64,000 bases of DNA from Stictocephala bisonia (taxonomy: Eukaryota > Arthropoda > Insecta > Hemiptera > Membracidae), in NCBI GenBank assembly GCA_035578905.1, contig JAQJVL010000111.1:1110607-1174606 (forward strand), in the 5' to 3' direction. The translations under genes were made by a program, and so were the position numbers. Of this stretch, positions 34,126 to 46,001 are shown piece after piece. How positions within the stretch are numbered: position 1 is the first letter of the stretch; each line of letters opens with the position of its first letter. Below the pieces are notes generated by a model that searched no databases, was not told the DNA's origin, and saw only the letters and a program-made list of their open reading frames with translations.

Positions 34126-35307
34126 GTTGTTGATTTCCAGCTGAAATCAACAAAATATGCATTTAACAATATTAAACTGAAGGGTACTTGTTGAGGATAT
34201 ATTCAGTAGTTTATTGTTTTCAACATTCCATCTGTTTTTTAATGTATCTATTTACTGCCAAAGACTAAAACTGGCAACTTTCAATTTGCATTTACTTTGC
34301 CTATGCAAGTAATTAATACATACTAAAACAGATTATTGTATTGTTTCCAAAAGTATTGTAGAATTAATCGAATTCCTGTTATTTTAATGTTATTTAAAGC
34401 GGTAAATATCTTTTTTTCATGTGTTGTGGAATTACATTTACTTTGTAACTACTAAATAATATAAATAGAAAATCAGTCATGTACATAAAATAAAATAGCT
34501 TTAATGTTTTTACAATATAATATTCACAACTAAACAATGAAGACTACAATTATCGAGAATACAAATATTAGATGTTTTTCATTGCTGCGGTTTGTTTTGT
34601 TAACAGCAGTGAAGGTAGAAAAATCATAGATGAGTTTGGTCTATGACGTCCAATGCTCTATTATTGTACTATGGATGTGCACTTTCCGAGGCAATCTCTT
34701 GTACACAAGCCTTGGGTCATTTAAAACTAATTTCGATATTATTAGAAAAATACAATAAAAATTTATTTATATATTTCTTAAACTAAACTGTTGTGAATCC
34801 TCATTTCCACTCTATATATTATGAAAAATATTCCTTGTTCAACATTTATTCAGCTTTAACACATTAGATTATTTTATATTAGAAGTGGCAATAAAGGCTA
34901 AGTAACCCGACTATAACGTTAGAGGTAATAAACTGGGGATGTTTATCAAATTAAAAGTTCATAAAACTCCTTCCAAACACTCATTTACTACTGTGGCTCC
35001 ACATTTTTTAATAAACAATCAGTTGTTGTTAAATATACTGATAAGGAATATAACTTTTGCCACAAAATAAAGTGGCATACATAATTTACAATAAGAGATG
35101 CCGTTTTGTGGACTGGTCGAAAGTGTAATTTGTCCTCCTTATTTTCATTGTTACTATTCATGTATAGAATTTTATTGTTACCAGGCAAATAAGTATAAAC
35201 CAAATAGTTCGATAAGATATTATTATTTCTTTGTGACTATCTAAATAAGAAGTGACATTTTGTAACATTGACCACCGACGCTGCGGAAAGCTGCTCATGT
35301 TGACAAT
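34126..35307. other. Intron up to assembly gap, copy A
   Basis: AT-rich. Unoccupied target for the composite insertion at 35081-35095. The last about 45 bases match one unit of the 93-bp satellite found at 56266-56910, so the contig ends inside or at the edge of that array. Confidence 0.7.
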
Positions 35308-35806
35308 NNNNNNNNNNNNNNNNNNNNNNNNNNNNNNNNNNNNNNNNNNNNNNNNNNNNNNNNNNNNNNNNNNNNNNNNNNNNNNNNNNNNNNNNNNNNN
35401 NNNNNNNNNNNNNNNNNNNNNNNNNNNNNNNNNNNNNNNNNNNNNNNNNNNNNNNNNNNNNNNNNNNNNNNNNNNNNNNNNNNNNNNNNNNNNNNNNNNN
35501 NNNNNNNNNNNNNNNNNNNNNNNNNNNNNNNNNNNNNNNNNNNNNNNNNNNNNNNNNNNNNNNNNNNNNNNNNNNNNNNNNNNNNNNNNNNNNNNNNNNN
35601 NNNNNNNNNNNNNNNNNNNNNNNNNNNNNNNNNNNNNNNNNNNNNNNNNNNNNNNNNNNNNNNNNNNNNNNNNNNNNNNNNNNNNNNNNNNNNNNNNNNN
35701 NNNNNNNNNNNNNNNNNNNNNNNNNNNNNNNNNNNNNNNNNNNNNNNNNNNNNNNNNNNNNNNNNNNNNNNNNNNNNNNNNNNNNNNNNNNNNNNNNNNN
35801 NNNNNN
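35308..35806. other. Assembly gap (about 500 N)
   Basis: A run of N of near-round length, typical of a scaffolding gap of assumed size. Frames spanning it have no meaning. Confidence 0.99.
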
Positions 35807-35928
35807 CTCCTCAGAGTTATGTTTGCGCACACTCTTAGTCATATTTATTTATTGATCATAGGATTCATATTAAATTGTGTAATAATATCATATTTAAGTT
35901 TAATTAATTGTAATAAAAGTATGAAATA

Positions 35929-36828
35929 TAGGGCGTTTTAAAAAGGACTTTACAACTTTGAAAATTCATATAAATTTTATTAAACAAGGTACAGAGCTGG
36001 TTTTGGTGTTATTTTAAAGGAAAAAACTTCAAGTTTTTTTACCTTAAAGTAAAGATGTTCTATGTGGCTTCTGTTGGTTATTCTGCAGACATCCCATCGG
36101 TAGTCGATTTCTTCCCAGACTCGCACTAGCATTTCAGGTCTAACTTGCTCAGCAGCAGCATAAATTCTTGCTCTAAGTTCAGGTAGAGTGGCCGGCAAAA
36201 GAGGTACGTACACCATATCTTTTATGAAACCCCAGAAGAAAAAATCTAGTGGTGTCAGGTCTGGGGAATGGGGGGCCATGCAATTGGCGCATCACGGCCA
36301 ATCCATTGACCTGGGAAGCGGTCATTTAGAAAATCCCGGACGTCAGTCAGATAGTGTGGTGCCATCTTGCATAAAGAAAACATTTCATTCTTGGTCATCC
36401 TCATCGATCTGTGGTATTAAAAATTGTTGCAACATATCAATGGATTGTTGCTTCCCAGGTCAATGGATTGGCCGTGATGCGCCAATTGCATGGCCCCTCC
36501 GTTCCCCAGACCTGACACCGCTAGATTTTTTCTTCTGGGGTTTCATAAAAGATATGGTGTACGTACCTCCTTTGCCGGCCACTCTACCTGAACTTAGAGC
36601 TGCTGCTGAGCAAGTTAGACCTGAAATGCTAGTGCGAGTCTGGGAAGAAATCGACTACCGATGGGATGTCTGCAGAATAACCAACAGAAACCACATAGAA
36701 CATCTTTAGTTTAACGTAAAAAACTTGAAGTTTTTTCCTTTAAAATAACACCAAAACCAGCTCTGTACCTTGTTTAATAAAATTTATATGAATTTTCAAA
36801 GTTGTAAAGTCCTTTTTGAAACGCCCTG
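35929..36828. mobile_element. DD41D foldback element with inverted transposase halves
   Basis: TA duplications at 35927-35928 and 36829-36830; empty site TGACATATATG at 14427-14428. Arms of about 380 bp (35929-36317 and 36448-36828) are inverted copies, each encoding the same transposase C-terminus: SPDLTPLDFFFWGF then TLPELRA then CRITNR, on the minus strand at 35980-36279 and on the + strand at 36470-36709. The 130-bp spacer encodes, on the minus strand, MQDGTTPHYLTDVRDF with the second catalytic Asp; 41 residues separate it from the third. Ends CAGGGCGTTTCAAAAAGG (the left end has T for C). Confidence 0.85.
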
Positions 36829-36872
36829 TATATGTTTTACTTTTGTTCTATCTTAAAAGATGTTTGCTTTAG

Positions 36873-37071
36873 GCTACAAGTACAGTCAGAGGCTCTGGAT
36901 GTGGTTTACAATCCTGGAGCAGTCAAGTGGCTTATAGACTTCTTTGTGAAACCATTCCAAAAATGGGATCCTAGTTTCCGAGCAACAGCCAGACAAGGGT
37001 ATAATGCCATGAAGCAACGCACCAAGGAAGAACTTTTCCGTAACTGGGACAAGATGTTACAAGGACAGTTG
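36873..37071 (+). CDS. Vps13D: Vps13D exon, duplicated set 1, copy B
   Basis: Identical structure to 14471-14669: acceptor GCTTTAG, donor TTG|GTAAGT, 199 nt. Reads LQVQSEALDVVYNPGAVKWL to NWDKMLQGQL. Changes from copy A: CTT/CTA, GTT/GTG, CAG/CAA silent; ATA/ATG Ile to Met. The foldback element ends about 45 bp upstream of the acceptor, so only a short intron tail with the polypyrimidine region is left on that side. Confidence 0.9.
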
Positions 37072-37755
37072 GTAAGTTCCCATAGGGCGTAAGGCCAGGA
37101 ATTAATATTACAGGAAGCATCAGTAAACTTACTTGAGAAGTTAATAGAAATCCACCAACACACTTTATGCAGACACAACTAAAGGACATTGCCACTTACC
37201 CACTTGTATTTGTCATTATAAATGATTTAAGAAATTTTGATTTCTGAAATCTATTCTATCTGAACTTAACGAAAAAAATCTCGCCCACCAAAAACTAAAC
37301 CCCTTTATTCATACATGATTTAGTCAATTTATAATTCCATGCTTACTTTTAAATACCTAACTAAAGACTGTCTTACACAAATGCACATTATGTCTAATAA
37401 TTTTAAAATTCGTCTAATGATGATGATAAAATTAGAAAATAAAAATTTTTGTAAGTTTCAAAAAAATCATAAGAAACATAAGATGATGTTTTAATTCTTG
37501 ATTCTTGCTTGTACAATTTTACGGAATGTTGTTCTTAGAAGGGTTTTTTGATTTAGGTTGAGGAGACGAGATGTGATTTGCTTCTTATTTCCGGTATTTA
37601 AAGGGTGGACTGGAAGACTAGTATTATGTTTTAGGGGTTTTTTTGCTCCAATAAATATCCTAACAAGAAGAAACGTATTCTTGTTTTGACTTAATTATTC
37701 AAAAGAATTTTAGTCGGAAATATAATCATGTAATAAATAAAATTCTACTTTTCAG

Positions 37756-37948
37756 ACCACAAGGAAAACATGGGACATAGATCTCGCTATATCAGCTCCT
37801 CAAATATTTTTAGTAGAGCATTTCAATGACAAGAATGCTGTCTTATGTGTGGTGGATCTGGGCAAGCTGCACTTCACCAACAGAGAGCGTGAACCAAAGC
37901 CAAGAACTACAAACAGTGGTTCTAATTTGGATGATGATGATGATGAAG
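37756..37948 (+). CDS. Vps13D: Vps13D exon, duplicated set 2, copy B
   Basis: 193 nt, as 15356-15548, with WDIDLAISAPQ instead of WDLDLAISAPQ and one silent change. The acidic five-Asp end is unchanged in length. Intact splice sites. Confidence 0.9.
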
Positions 37949-39369
37949 GTAAATGAAATTTGATATTTCTATTTTGTTTTAAAGAAACTAAATTAAATTT
38001 AATGTTTTCTGCTTTACCCTTTTTAAAGATTTATACATTGTGTGTTTGGACAGGAACTTAGGAATATTATTATTTTCTTAAAGTATTGTTGAATTATTAT
38101 TGTAACAACAATGTAATTGTTCTCCAATACTACTATTAGGTAAGATTTTAAAGTTAGAAGTTGGCATCTTGAACATTATCGAAATAAGAGGGGTTATAAG
38201 ACTTGTGAATTATTAAGGATTATTGCATGTAATTGAATATTACAGTAGGGAATTTTTATTCTATTTTATTATGTATTGAACAATCTATTATGTGTAGTAT
38301 TTTTAGTTATATGTGAATAAAAGCTTACAATAAAATAGTTTTGTAAAAAATGAATATACAGTATGACCTTGTTTATCCGGATCTCTTTTATCCGGATTTC
38401 CGGTTAATCTGGATCATATTAGCGAGAATACTTTTTTGTTTTACGAGAATACAAAATGTGGTAAGCTTTTTATATATAAATGTTCTTAACAGTAGATATG
38501 GTCTGTGTCGACATCGCAAAACAGGGTGGCCAGCTATCGGGAAAACCGGGAATACCGGGAATTATGCGTGAATTACGACTACCGGGAAAAAAAGCGTGAA
38601 TTATGCATGAATTTTGAAGTTTACCGGGAATTTTTACGAAAATCGTTTGTTTGTGAAAAACTATTACCAATCGTATCATTTCTATTTAAAATAGTTAGTC
38701 ATGTCTAACTAAATCGGCATGTTTCCATAAACGCAGGTTATTTAGGCACTTTTGAAAGTAGCCAAAATTAGAAAGTTGGGCGGACGTACCGTCGTTATGA
38801 CAACAAGCGATTATAGGACAATAGACTGAAGACGGATGGGCGGACGGACTCTGACCTTGGCATTCTCGAAATTCTCGTATTGACCGTCGTCCTGTGACCC
38901 CAAGTTGTTCACATCAAATACTGTGCAGTCATTTGGAACTTCTCCATCCTGCGACTACGGCGTTCATATTAGTCATCTTAGGCGACCATATTCTGTTATT
39001 TTGCGTGGGCGTGATTATTCTTCATTTTTAATATAAGTTCGGTAAATCAAAACTAAGGCATTTTTTATTACTGTTTCAAATACCGTATTCGTAAGCGTTG
39101 ATTATGTCGAAGTGTGTTCGTAGATTTGGCGAACTGTGATGAAGAAATAGAATCATCAATTACATGTCTGCTTTCACAAAACAGGTAAGTTGCTACTGAC
39201 AAGATTGTTTACCTTTTACTATAATTATTGTTATTATTATATACTAATAAAAATAATATGTTAGTTACTAAATCAATATAATTGTTAAATATAAAACTTC
39301 AATAATGAATTTGACTTTGATAACCTGAAATTAAATTTTCTGAACATAACTAAATTCAAAATTTTTGCT

Positions 39370-40975
39370 TGAAATGGGGTCAAGAATTGGCTATTTTGAT
39401 GTGTTTTTTTGCTCTGAAGACGAATTTTAAAACTATATCGTCTATTACGATTATTTCTTGAGGTATAACGGAAGAACTACTTTCGCGGCGAATCGCGAAA
39501 AGCGGCAATTACGCAATCATTATTTGCAACAACTATTCATCACAAAAACCGAATTCCCTTATATTCTCCCTGGAGTGACGGCCTAAGAGGCCAAACACCC
39601 GAATTTAACGCAAATTACGAATTTTTGTTGAGTAAATGGACAATTGGGATAAGTTAGGTTATGTTTGGTTACGTCAGTAATAAGTGAGTTTGATTACATC
39701 CGCGGAAAACTCGTTTTCACCGAAAAATCTAAAAATTAGTTTTTTATCTGATAGTGAAAAAAAAACAACTTTTTAAAATCTTTTTTCATTTTTATTTTTT
39801 TATGTTGAACTCAAATATATAAATGGTTTTGTGTTCAGCGGCCTGCCGATCTTCATTCCGGCGGGAATATAGGTGAATTCGGTTTTCGTGATTAATAGTT
39901 TTTGTATATAATGATCGCGTATAATAGCCGCTAATCGCGATTCGCCGCAATTGTGGTTTTTCCTTTATATCTCGAGAAATAGTTGTAATAGACCAAAATA
40001 GTTTTCAAATTTGCATTTAGCGCAAAAAACACATCAAAATAAAAAAAATGATTAAAATGCCAATATAGTTTAAATAACGGAAATATGACAAAAATACTAA
40101 AAGTTGTGACATTGGGTTTTTAAGAATTTTTCGTAAAATACGTTTTTTCAGCGGAATAAAAAGCATATCTCATGACAATACAGCCAATTCTCTTTTTCGA
40201 CTACTTTTTTTTTTATTTTTCGTGTTTTTTATGCTGAACACATATATAACTGGTTTTATAGTAAAATTATTTTTCAGCTCTAAAAATGCTTTTTTTATTG
40301 ACATGACCAAACATAACCTAACTTATCCTAATTGTCTATTTTTTCAACAATAATTAGTAATTTGTGTTAAATTAGAGTTTTTGGCCTCCGTGACGTCCTA
40401 CGTCATAGGAATATATGTGATAAAGATTTTGTGATTAATAGCTGTTGTTTAAAATGATCGCGTAATGGCCGATAATCGCAGTGAAAGTAGTTTTTCCATT
40501 ATGTCTCAAGAAATAATTGTAATAGACCAAAATAGTTTTCAAATTTGTATTCAGCGCTAAAAAATTATTAAATAACAATTTAAATTAAAGAAAATATGAC
40601 AGAAATACTAAAAATTATTACATTGGTTTTTCGAATTTTATGGTAAAATACATGATTCCGCAGAATAAAAAGCATATCTTATGAAAATACAGCTAATTCT
40701 ATACCCGTTTTAAATAAAATTTTCCAATTTTGTTTGGTTACAAGAAACTGTATAAATAATTTAACTGCAAAACTAATTGTTTATTTGTGTTCAATATTAA
40801 AAAAAAAACACATGAAATGAAAAAAGAAATCATTGGTCAAAAAAGTTGGTTTTTTACATTTAGATAAAAAACAAGTTTTCCGCAGATGAAATAAACCTCC
40901 TCAAGAATTATAAACTCATTTCACCGTTTTTTCAATAAGAAATCATATTCTCATAGGTGACAAGAAAATGCATAA
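39370..40975. repeat. Inverted partial repeats inside the hAT-like element
   Basis: The landmarks CATCCGCGGAAAACTCGTTTT and GGCCTCCGTGACG occur several times in both orientations here (forward about 39697, 40381; reverse about 39560-39600, 40880), matching the 27878-28641 unit. They would lie in the transposase 5' intron if the predicted splice is real. Confidence 0.6.
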
Positions 40976-41014
40976 TTACCATATTTTTTACGGCATTCCA
41001 TGGTAGTGGCATTT

Positions 41015-41160
41015 TTAATTTAGTTTTTACATCCAGTTATGGACAACAATCTAAACCCAACATGCTTCATCTATTTGGACCTCCTAGGATTTGAAACCAA
41101 GACCCCCCTGCACGGAAGTCACAAGTGCTAGCTACTAGTTTGGGAAGAGGCTTCATACAT
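41015..41160 (-). repeat. Possible degenerate SINE
   Basis: On the minus strand CTAGCACTTGTGACTTCC precedes GGTTTCAAATCC, a weakened B box, in a tRNA-SINE-like spacing. Weak evidence only. Confidence 0.3.
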
Positions 41161-41402
41161 TCAAATAGCAAACTAGAAATTACCAATCTTCGTTTTTATG
41201 ATTTTATTAGTTTTTTAATTTACGTCAAAATTTTAGGTTTATAGTTTTATGTATATTTTACTAGAAAAAACATTGTTACATAAAAGAGTCAGTCTTGTTC
41301 TAGCTAAATATGCAGTTTCTGTATATTTTCCAGTAAATAATTTTATTTGATGTTGTATTATTTTGTTTTTGTTTATTTTCAGGTTTATACATTACAAGCA
41401 AT

Positions 41403-43691
41403 ATGCCCAAGACATACTCTCATGGGAAAACGAGCTTCAGAGAGGACTGGTTGTCTGACCCAGAATTGAAGCATTGGCTACTGAAAGCTCCCAACGATAT
41501 CCATGCAGCAAGATGTCGCTATTGCCCTGCTGCAGTGATATCCCTTTCATCAATGGGTCGACAGGCACTGACAAGTCACATGAAGGGGAAGAAGCATATC
41601 AATGCCTCAAAAATGAAGAATTCTCTTCCAATCGGCACTTATTTTAAAGAAGAGGATTCAGGTGTTAAACAAAACCAACAAGTTGTAGACCAGTCATTCA
41701 ATCCGCCTTCTCATCATGCAGACGTAAGACCATCTACCTCATCAGGTGAGTTATCTTCATCAAGTATTCAGCCATTGGGAATGCATGGCATAAAACAGTA
41801 TCTTCTAAGTGAAAGTATAACTAAAGCTGAAATTATTTGGTGCGTTCAGTCAGTAATGTCACACACATCATTTAGAAGTGCTGCTTTAGGCATAGAAGCC
41901 ATGAAAATGATGTTTCCAGATAGTCAGATTGCAGAAAAAATAGAAATTCACAGAACTAAATTATCTTACATTATCAATTTTGGTTTGGCACCTTACTTCA
42001 ATAATCAGTTAATTAAAGAAGTGGAAAAATGCCCTTGTTTTGTCATTTCATTTGACGAATCGCTAAACAAAATATCAATAAAACAGCAAATGGACATAGT
42101 TGTTAGGTTTTGGGATAGTTGTAAAAATGAGGTGGTAACCAGGTATCTAACTTCCCAATTTTTACACTCTGCGTCAGCTGTTGAACTCCAAGGAGCCCTA
42201 ATGTCTGCCTTGAAACCTTTTCAACTTCAGAACTTACTCCAAGTTTCAATGGATGGGCCTAATGTAAACATAAAATTACTAAAAGACTTAAAGGTTTACT
42301 TAGGCGAACAAATTACTGACAGGACATTGATTGATTTTGGAACTTGTAGCCTTCACACAGTTCATAATGCTTTTAAAGTAGCTATGTTAGCTACTAAATG
42401 GGACTTGGTTAAATTTTTGAGAGCTCTTTATAATTATTTTAAAGAGTCTCCAGCCCGGCGAGGTGAGTACATTAGAAATACAAAATCAAGTCTTTTTCCA
42501 AAGAAGTTTTGTGCTGTTAGATGGCTTGACAATTCTGAGGTGGCACAAACAGCAATTGACATCATCCCTAATATTAAAAAGTACATCTCGGCTATTTCAG
42601 AAAGCAAAGGAAGGAACTCACTAAAAACCTCTGCTAGTTATACTACAATAGTTGACAGTTTGAAAGATCCACTACTATCTTCCAAACTTGCATTTTTCAA
42701 AACTCTGAGTGCTGACACTGAACCTTTCTTAAAAACGTTTCAAACTAACTGGCCTTTTGTACCGTTTCTGTATAGTGCACTATCAGATATGACAAAAGAT
42801 GTCCAAAAGAGATTTGTCAAACCAGAGAAAGTCCGAGTTGGTGTTGACTTAGACGATGAAGAAAACCTACTATCATTCAAACATGTGGATTTGGGTTTTC
42901 TAACTCGAGCAGAAATAGCTAAGTCTGTTGTCAAAGATGTTGACATAGCTCTTTTGCGCAGACAAGCAAAGGCTGGCATGAAAGCTTTTGTAAAGAAAAT
43001 TGAAGAGCGCTCCCCCCTAAAATTTTCTATAACAAAACATTTGACTAGTGTGGATCCAAAAGTAGCTTGTACACCTGAAGGAGAATCCTTGTTTAATAAT
43101 CTTGTAGAGGATTTTGTCTCCAAAAGCTGGATCAGTGGAACAAAAGCAGATGTTGTTTCACGTGAATATTCAAAAATCACCAAAGAAGAAGATTTTGTAA
43201 AAGCATCTGCTTCATTCAAGAACTGTAAAGAAAGACTTGACAATTTCTGGATGGTAGTTATCGGAGATAATGAAAAATTCAATAATTTAAAAGACTTTTT
43301 AAAAATAGTATTGACACTATCTCATGGAAATGCTCAAGTGGAGAGGGGATTCTCCATTAACAAAGAATGTTTAGTGGACAATTTAAAGGAAAAATCTCTC
43401 ATAGGACTACGAACGGTCTATGATGCTGTCATAGCTGACGGAGGTTTGAAAGAGCTAACTGTAACAAAATCCATGATTAATTCAGTAAGAAATTCATATG
43501 CCAAGTACAAGGAAGCTCTTCAGGCAGCTAGGGAGCAAAGTGACAGTAGGAATCAAAAAGAAGATGTTAAAAAACGGAAGTTAAAGGAGCTGGATGAGCT
43601 GAAATCCAAGAAAGCAAGATTGATGGACGAAGCTCTTAAAGAAGGCCAAGCATTGGATGCTAAAATAAAAGAACTTAGTAAACAGCTGTAA
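41403..43691 (+). CDS. hAT-like transposase, 762 aa, intact
   Basis: ATG about 20 bp after an acceptor (TTTATTTTCAG). N-terminal zinc finger of BED type: CRYCPAAV at about residue 37 and SHMKGKKH at about 57-64. Ser-rich linker to about 120. Catalytic-core-like motifs: VISFDESLN at about 212 (first Asp), SMDGPNVN at about 281 (second Asp), CSLHTVHNAF at about 311 (the CxxH of hAT), AVRWLD at about 368 (RW motif), and LSHGNAQVERGFSINKE at about 655 (acidic residue in NAxVERxFS, the hAT C-terminal dimerisation signature). It ends in a charged, coiled-coil-like Lys/Glu tail. No stops or frameshifts: potentially active. Assignment to hAT is by motif order and CAGGG ends; the subgroup is unknown to me. 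Confidence 0.8.
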   Translation: MPKTYSHGKTSFREDWLSDPELKHWLLKAPNDIHAARCRYCPAAVISLSSMGRQALTSHMKGKKHINASKMKNSLPIGTYFKEEDSGVKQNQQVVDQSFNPPSHHADVRPSTSSGELSSSSIQPLGMHGIKQYLLSESITKAEIIWCVQSVMSHTSFRSAALGIEAMKMMFPDSQIAEKIEIHRTKLSYIINFGLAPYFNNQLIKEVEKCPCFVISFDESLNKISIKQQMDIVVRFWDSCKNEVVTRYLTSQFLHSASAVELQGALMSALKPFQLQNLLQVSMDGPNVNIKLLKDLKVYLGEQITDRTLIDFGTCSLHTVHNAFKVAMLATKWDLVKFLRALYNYFKESPARRGEYIRNTKSSLFPKKFCAVRWLDNSEVAQTAIDIIPNIKKYISAISESKGRNSLKTSASYTTIVDSLKDPLLSSKLAFFKTLSADTEPFLKTFQTNWPFVPFLYSALSDMTKDVQKRFVKPEKVRVGVDLDDEENLLSFKHVDLGFLTRAEIAKSVVKDVDIALLRRQAKAGMKAFVKKIEERSPLKFSITKHLTSVDPKVACTPEGESLFNNLVEDFVSKSWISGTKADVVSREYSKITKEEDFVKASASFKNCKERLDNFWMVVIGDNEKFNNLKDFLKIVLTLSHGNAQVERGFSINKECLVDNLKEKSLIGLRTVYDAVIADGGLKELTVTKSMINSVRNSYAKYKEALQAAREQSDSRNQKEDVKKRKLKELDELKSKKARLMDEALKEGQALDAKIKELSKQL

Positions 43692-43734
43692 AAATTTGTA
43701 AATAGTACCATAGTGCAGTTTATTTTCATTGATG

Positions 43735-44790
43735 TTTGTCAAATTTTGTTAGGCCTATATTATTTAACATTTCATTTCTATTAGTTCATGTTAATGCCAT
43801 CAATTTTTATTAAGATTATATTAGTTTAAATTTCTTTCATTGTTTTAGCTTTTGTGTACAATTTTATTTCATGGAGGAATTTTAGTTATAATATGTTTGT
43901 ATGGCGAGTGCATAATTATTGAAATCTATTTATTTAAAAAGTGTAGTTTATTTTTAATGAATTTTGTTAGGCTTATATTATTTTATATTTCATTTCTAAT
44001 ATTTCATGTCAATGCCATAAATTTATTAAGTTTATATTATTTTAAATTTCTTTCTTTGTGTTAGCTTTTGTGTTCAATTTTATTTCATGCACGAATTTTA
44101 GCAATAATATGTATATATGGTGAATGCATAATTATTGAAATCGATTTATTTGAAAAGTTTGCACTACACTTGATTGATTGATTTTTGTTAGGCTTATATT
44201 ATTTTACATTTCATTTCTAATATTTCATGTCAATGCCATCAATATTATTAAGTTTATATTATTTTAAATTTCTTTCTTTGTGCTAGCTTATGTGTTCAAT
44301 GTTATTTCATGCATGAATTTTAGTTATAATATGTTTATATGGCGAGTGCATGATTATTAAAATCTATTTATTTAAAAAGTGTAGTTTGTTTTATTGATTT
44401 TTGTTGAATTTTGTTAGGCTTATATTATTTTACATTTCATTTCTAATATTTCATGTCAATGCCATCAATTTATTAAGTTTATATTATTTTAAATTTCTTT
44501 CTTTGTGTTAGCTTTTGTGTTCAATTTTATTTCATGCAGGAATTTTAGTTATAATATGTATATATGGCGAATGCGTAATTAATTATTGAAATCTATTTAT
44601 TTGAAAAGTGTAGTTTATTTTATTGATTATTGTTGAATGTTGTTAGGCTCATATTATTTTATTCATTTCTAATATTTCATATCAATGCCATCAATTTATT
44701 AAAATATGTTAGTTTAATATTATCTCTGCATTAGCTTTTGTGTAGTGCAAATTTTTATTTCATGCAGGAATTTTAATTAAATATATGTCA
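43735..44790. repeat. About 222-bp tandem repeat downstream of the transposase
   Basis: GTTAGGCTTATATTATTTT recurs near 43749, 43967, 44188, 44415 and 44641, each followed by ATTTCATGTCAATGCCATC and TTATTTCATGCAGGAATTTTAG. About 4.7 units, AT-rich, beginning right after the stop codon and forming the 3' untranslated or subterminal part of the element. Confidence 0.8.
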
Positions 44791-45032
44791 CGTGCTTGAT
44801 TTTAAAAATTAATTAGTAACAAAAAAATTTCAAGTGGGCCTACTTGTCTATTAGAAATTGTTAAATTTGTATAGTAGTAAGTTTTAAGAACTATACAAAA
44901 CTGTGTACTTAATGTAGAGTTTTCTTGTTATAAATATTATTCTTGTTTTTAACTACATATTTGCATAGATTATTAATATGTTCTTTTTCAAATGATTTTA
45001 TGTGTCACATTTTTGCTTTCATATTTCATGTA

Positions 45033-45034
<2 letters not shown>

Positions 45035-45081
<47 letters not shown>
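45035..45081. repeat. (TA)n microsatellite
   Basis: Pure TA repeat of about 45 bp within the hAT-like element. Confidence 0.95.
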
Positions 45082-45086
<5 letters not shown>

Positions 45087-46001
45087 TGCTGTTAATTTAC
45101 AAATATGTCTGTATTTTCTTATGAATGAGGGCTTTTTTGTAAATAGTTAATGTTTATAGTTATCAGTGCCTGTGAAAAATTCAAATAGTCTTGTTCCACA
45201 GTAAAAAATTTGTATTTTGTTTTGTATTTTTGTTAAATTTTTTCAACATACAAGAAACAATTGTTTTTTAAATAAATATGTTTATTTTATACCGTTTATG
45301 TGTGTTTTTTAGTTACCGTAAGTGACCTGGAAATTATTATTTAACATCCTGGAAAACCTGGAATTATGCATGAATTTTAAAATCCAGTTTTGCTGGCCAC
45401 CCTGCAAAATGAATATGGATTTCGTGTTGAATAAATAACAAAAATACTGTTTTGTACAGTACTGTATTGTTATGTTTGTACAGTACAGTACTGTATTTTG
45501 AGGAGCAACATAGTTCCAAAAGATGTTAGCATGTAAAACTGGTGAATTGAGAAAGGACGGGCTCAGTGTATTCACTCGCGTTGTTTCTGCGAAGTACAGT
45601 GGTGGCAGAGAGGGTGGGGTATGGAATGGGCATCAATACGCCCCTCCACTCCTAGGCAATGGGCATGCCCACCGGCTACGACAGACAGCTAGACAGCACA
45701 ACACATGAGTCAATCAGTATTGAGTGACAAAGCGTGCAAGGGTCTTACGGTGCATAGTCTCTCGTTGGAGAAGGGAACATTGTTTTTGTTTACGTTGTTT
45801 TTGTTTAGTAGTTTTATGGTGTTTATTGTTTGTTGTTATTGATAGTTTACATTTGTTATATTTTTAAAGAACTTTACCTACGTTGTTTTTGTTTAGTAGT
45901 TTTATGGTTGTTATTGTTTGTTGTTATTGATAGTTTACGTTTGTTATATTTTTAAAGAACTTTACCTACGTTGTTTTCTTGTGTTTTCGCTGTGTTGTAA
46001 A

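Larger units (their letters stand above)
14307..35307. repeat. Duplicated segment, copy A
   Basis: Starts CTCCTCAGAGTTATG in the intron and ends CTGCTCATGTTGACAAT at the N run. Copy B (35807-56345) starts and ends with the same text in the same orientation. Both contain five Vps13D exons, a Tigger element, a SINE, a palindrome and the same intron sequence at a few percent divergence. Copy A alone carries an LTR element, a hAT-like element and a mariner. Probably an alternative haplotype rather than a true tandem copy. Confidence 0.9.
38522..45404 (+). mobile_element. Autonomous hAT-like transposon with 5-bp TSD
   Basis: Ends CAGGGTGGCCAGC and GCTGGCCACCCTG. TSD CAAAA at 38517-38521 and 45405-45409; the unoccupied site GCAAAACGAATATGG is in copy A at about 21115. 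Subterminal CCGGGAAAACCGGG repeats. 6883 bp, holding an intact 762-codon transposase (41403-43691), a possible 5' intron (donor AACAG|GTAAGT near 39185, acceptor TATTTTCAG at 41382), internal inverted repeats (39370-40975) and a tandem repeat in the 3' part. Length and 5-bp TSD are unusual for hAT, where 8 bp is the rule. Confidence 0.85.

Noticed and set aside
35158..35941. Open frames of about 200 codons across the N run
   Set aside because: They consist of unknown bases; no meaning.
42740..43282. 180-codon minus-strand frame
   Set aside because: Shadow of the intact hAT-like transposase on the + strand.
41403..43691. Domesticated host zinc-finger gene
   Set aside because: The frame is enclosed by exact inverted ends and a 5-bp TSD and is absent from the other copy; it is a transposon gene.
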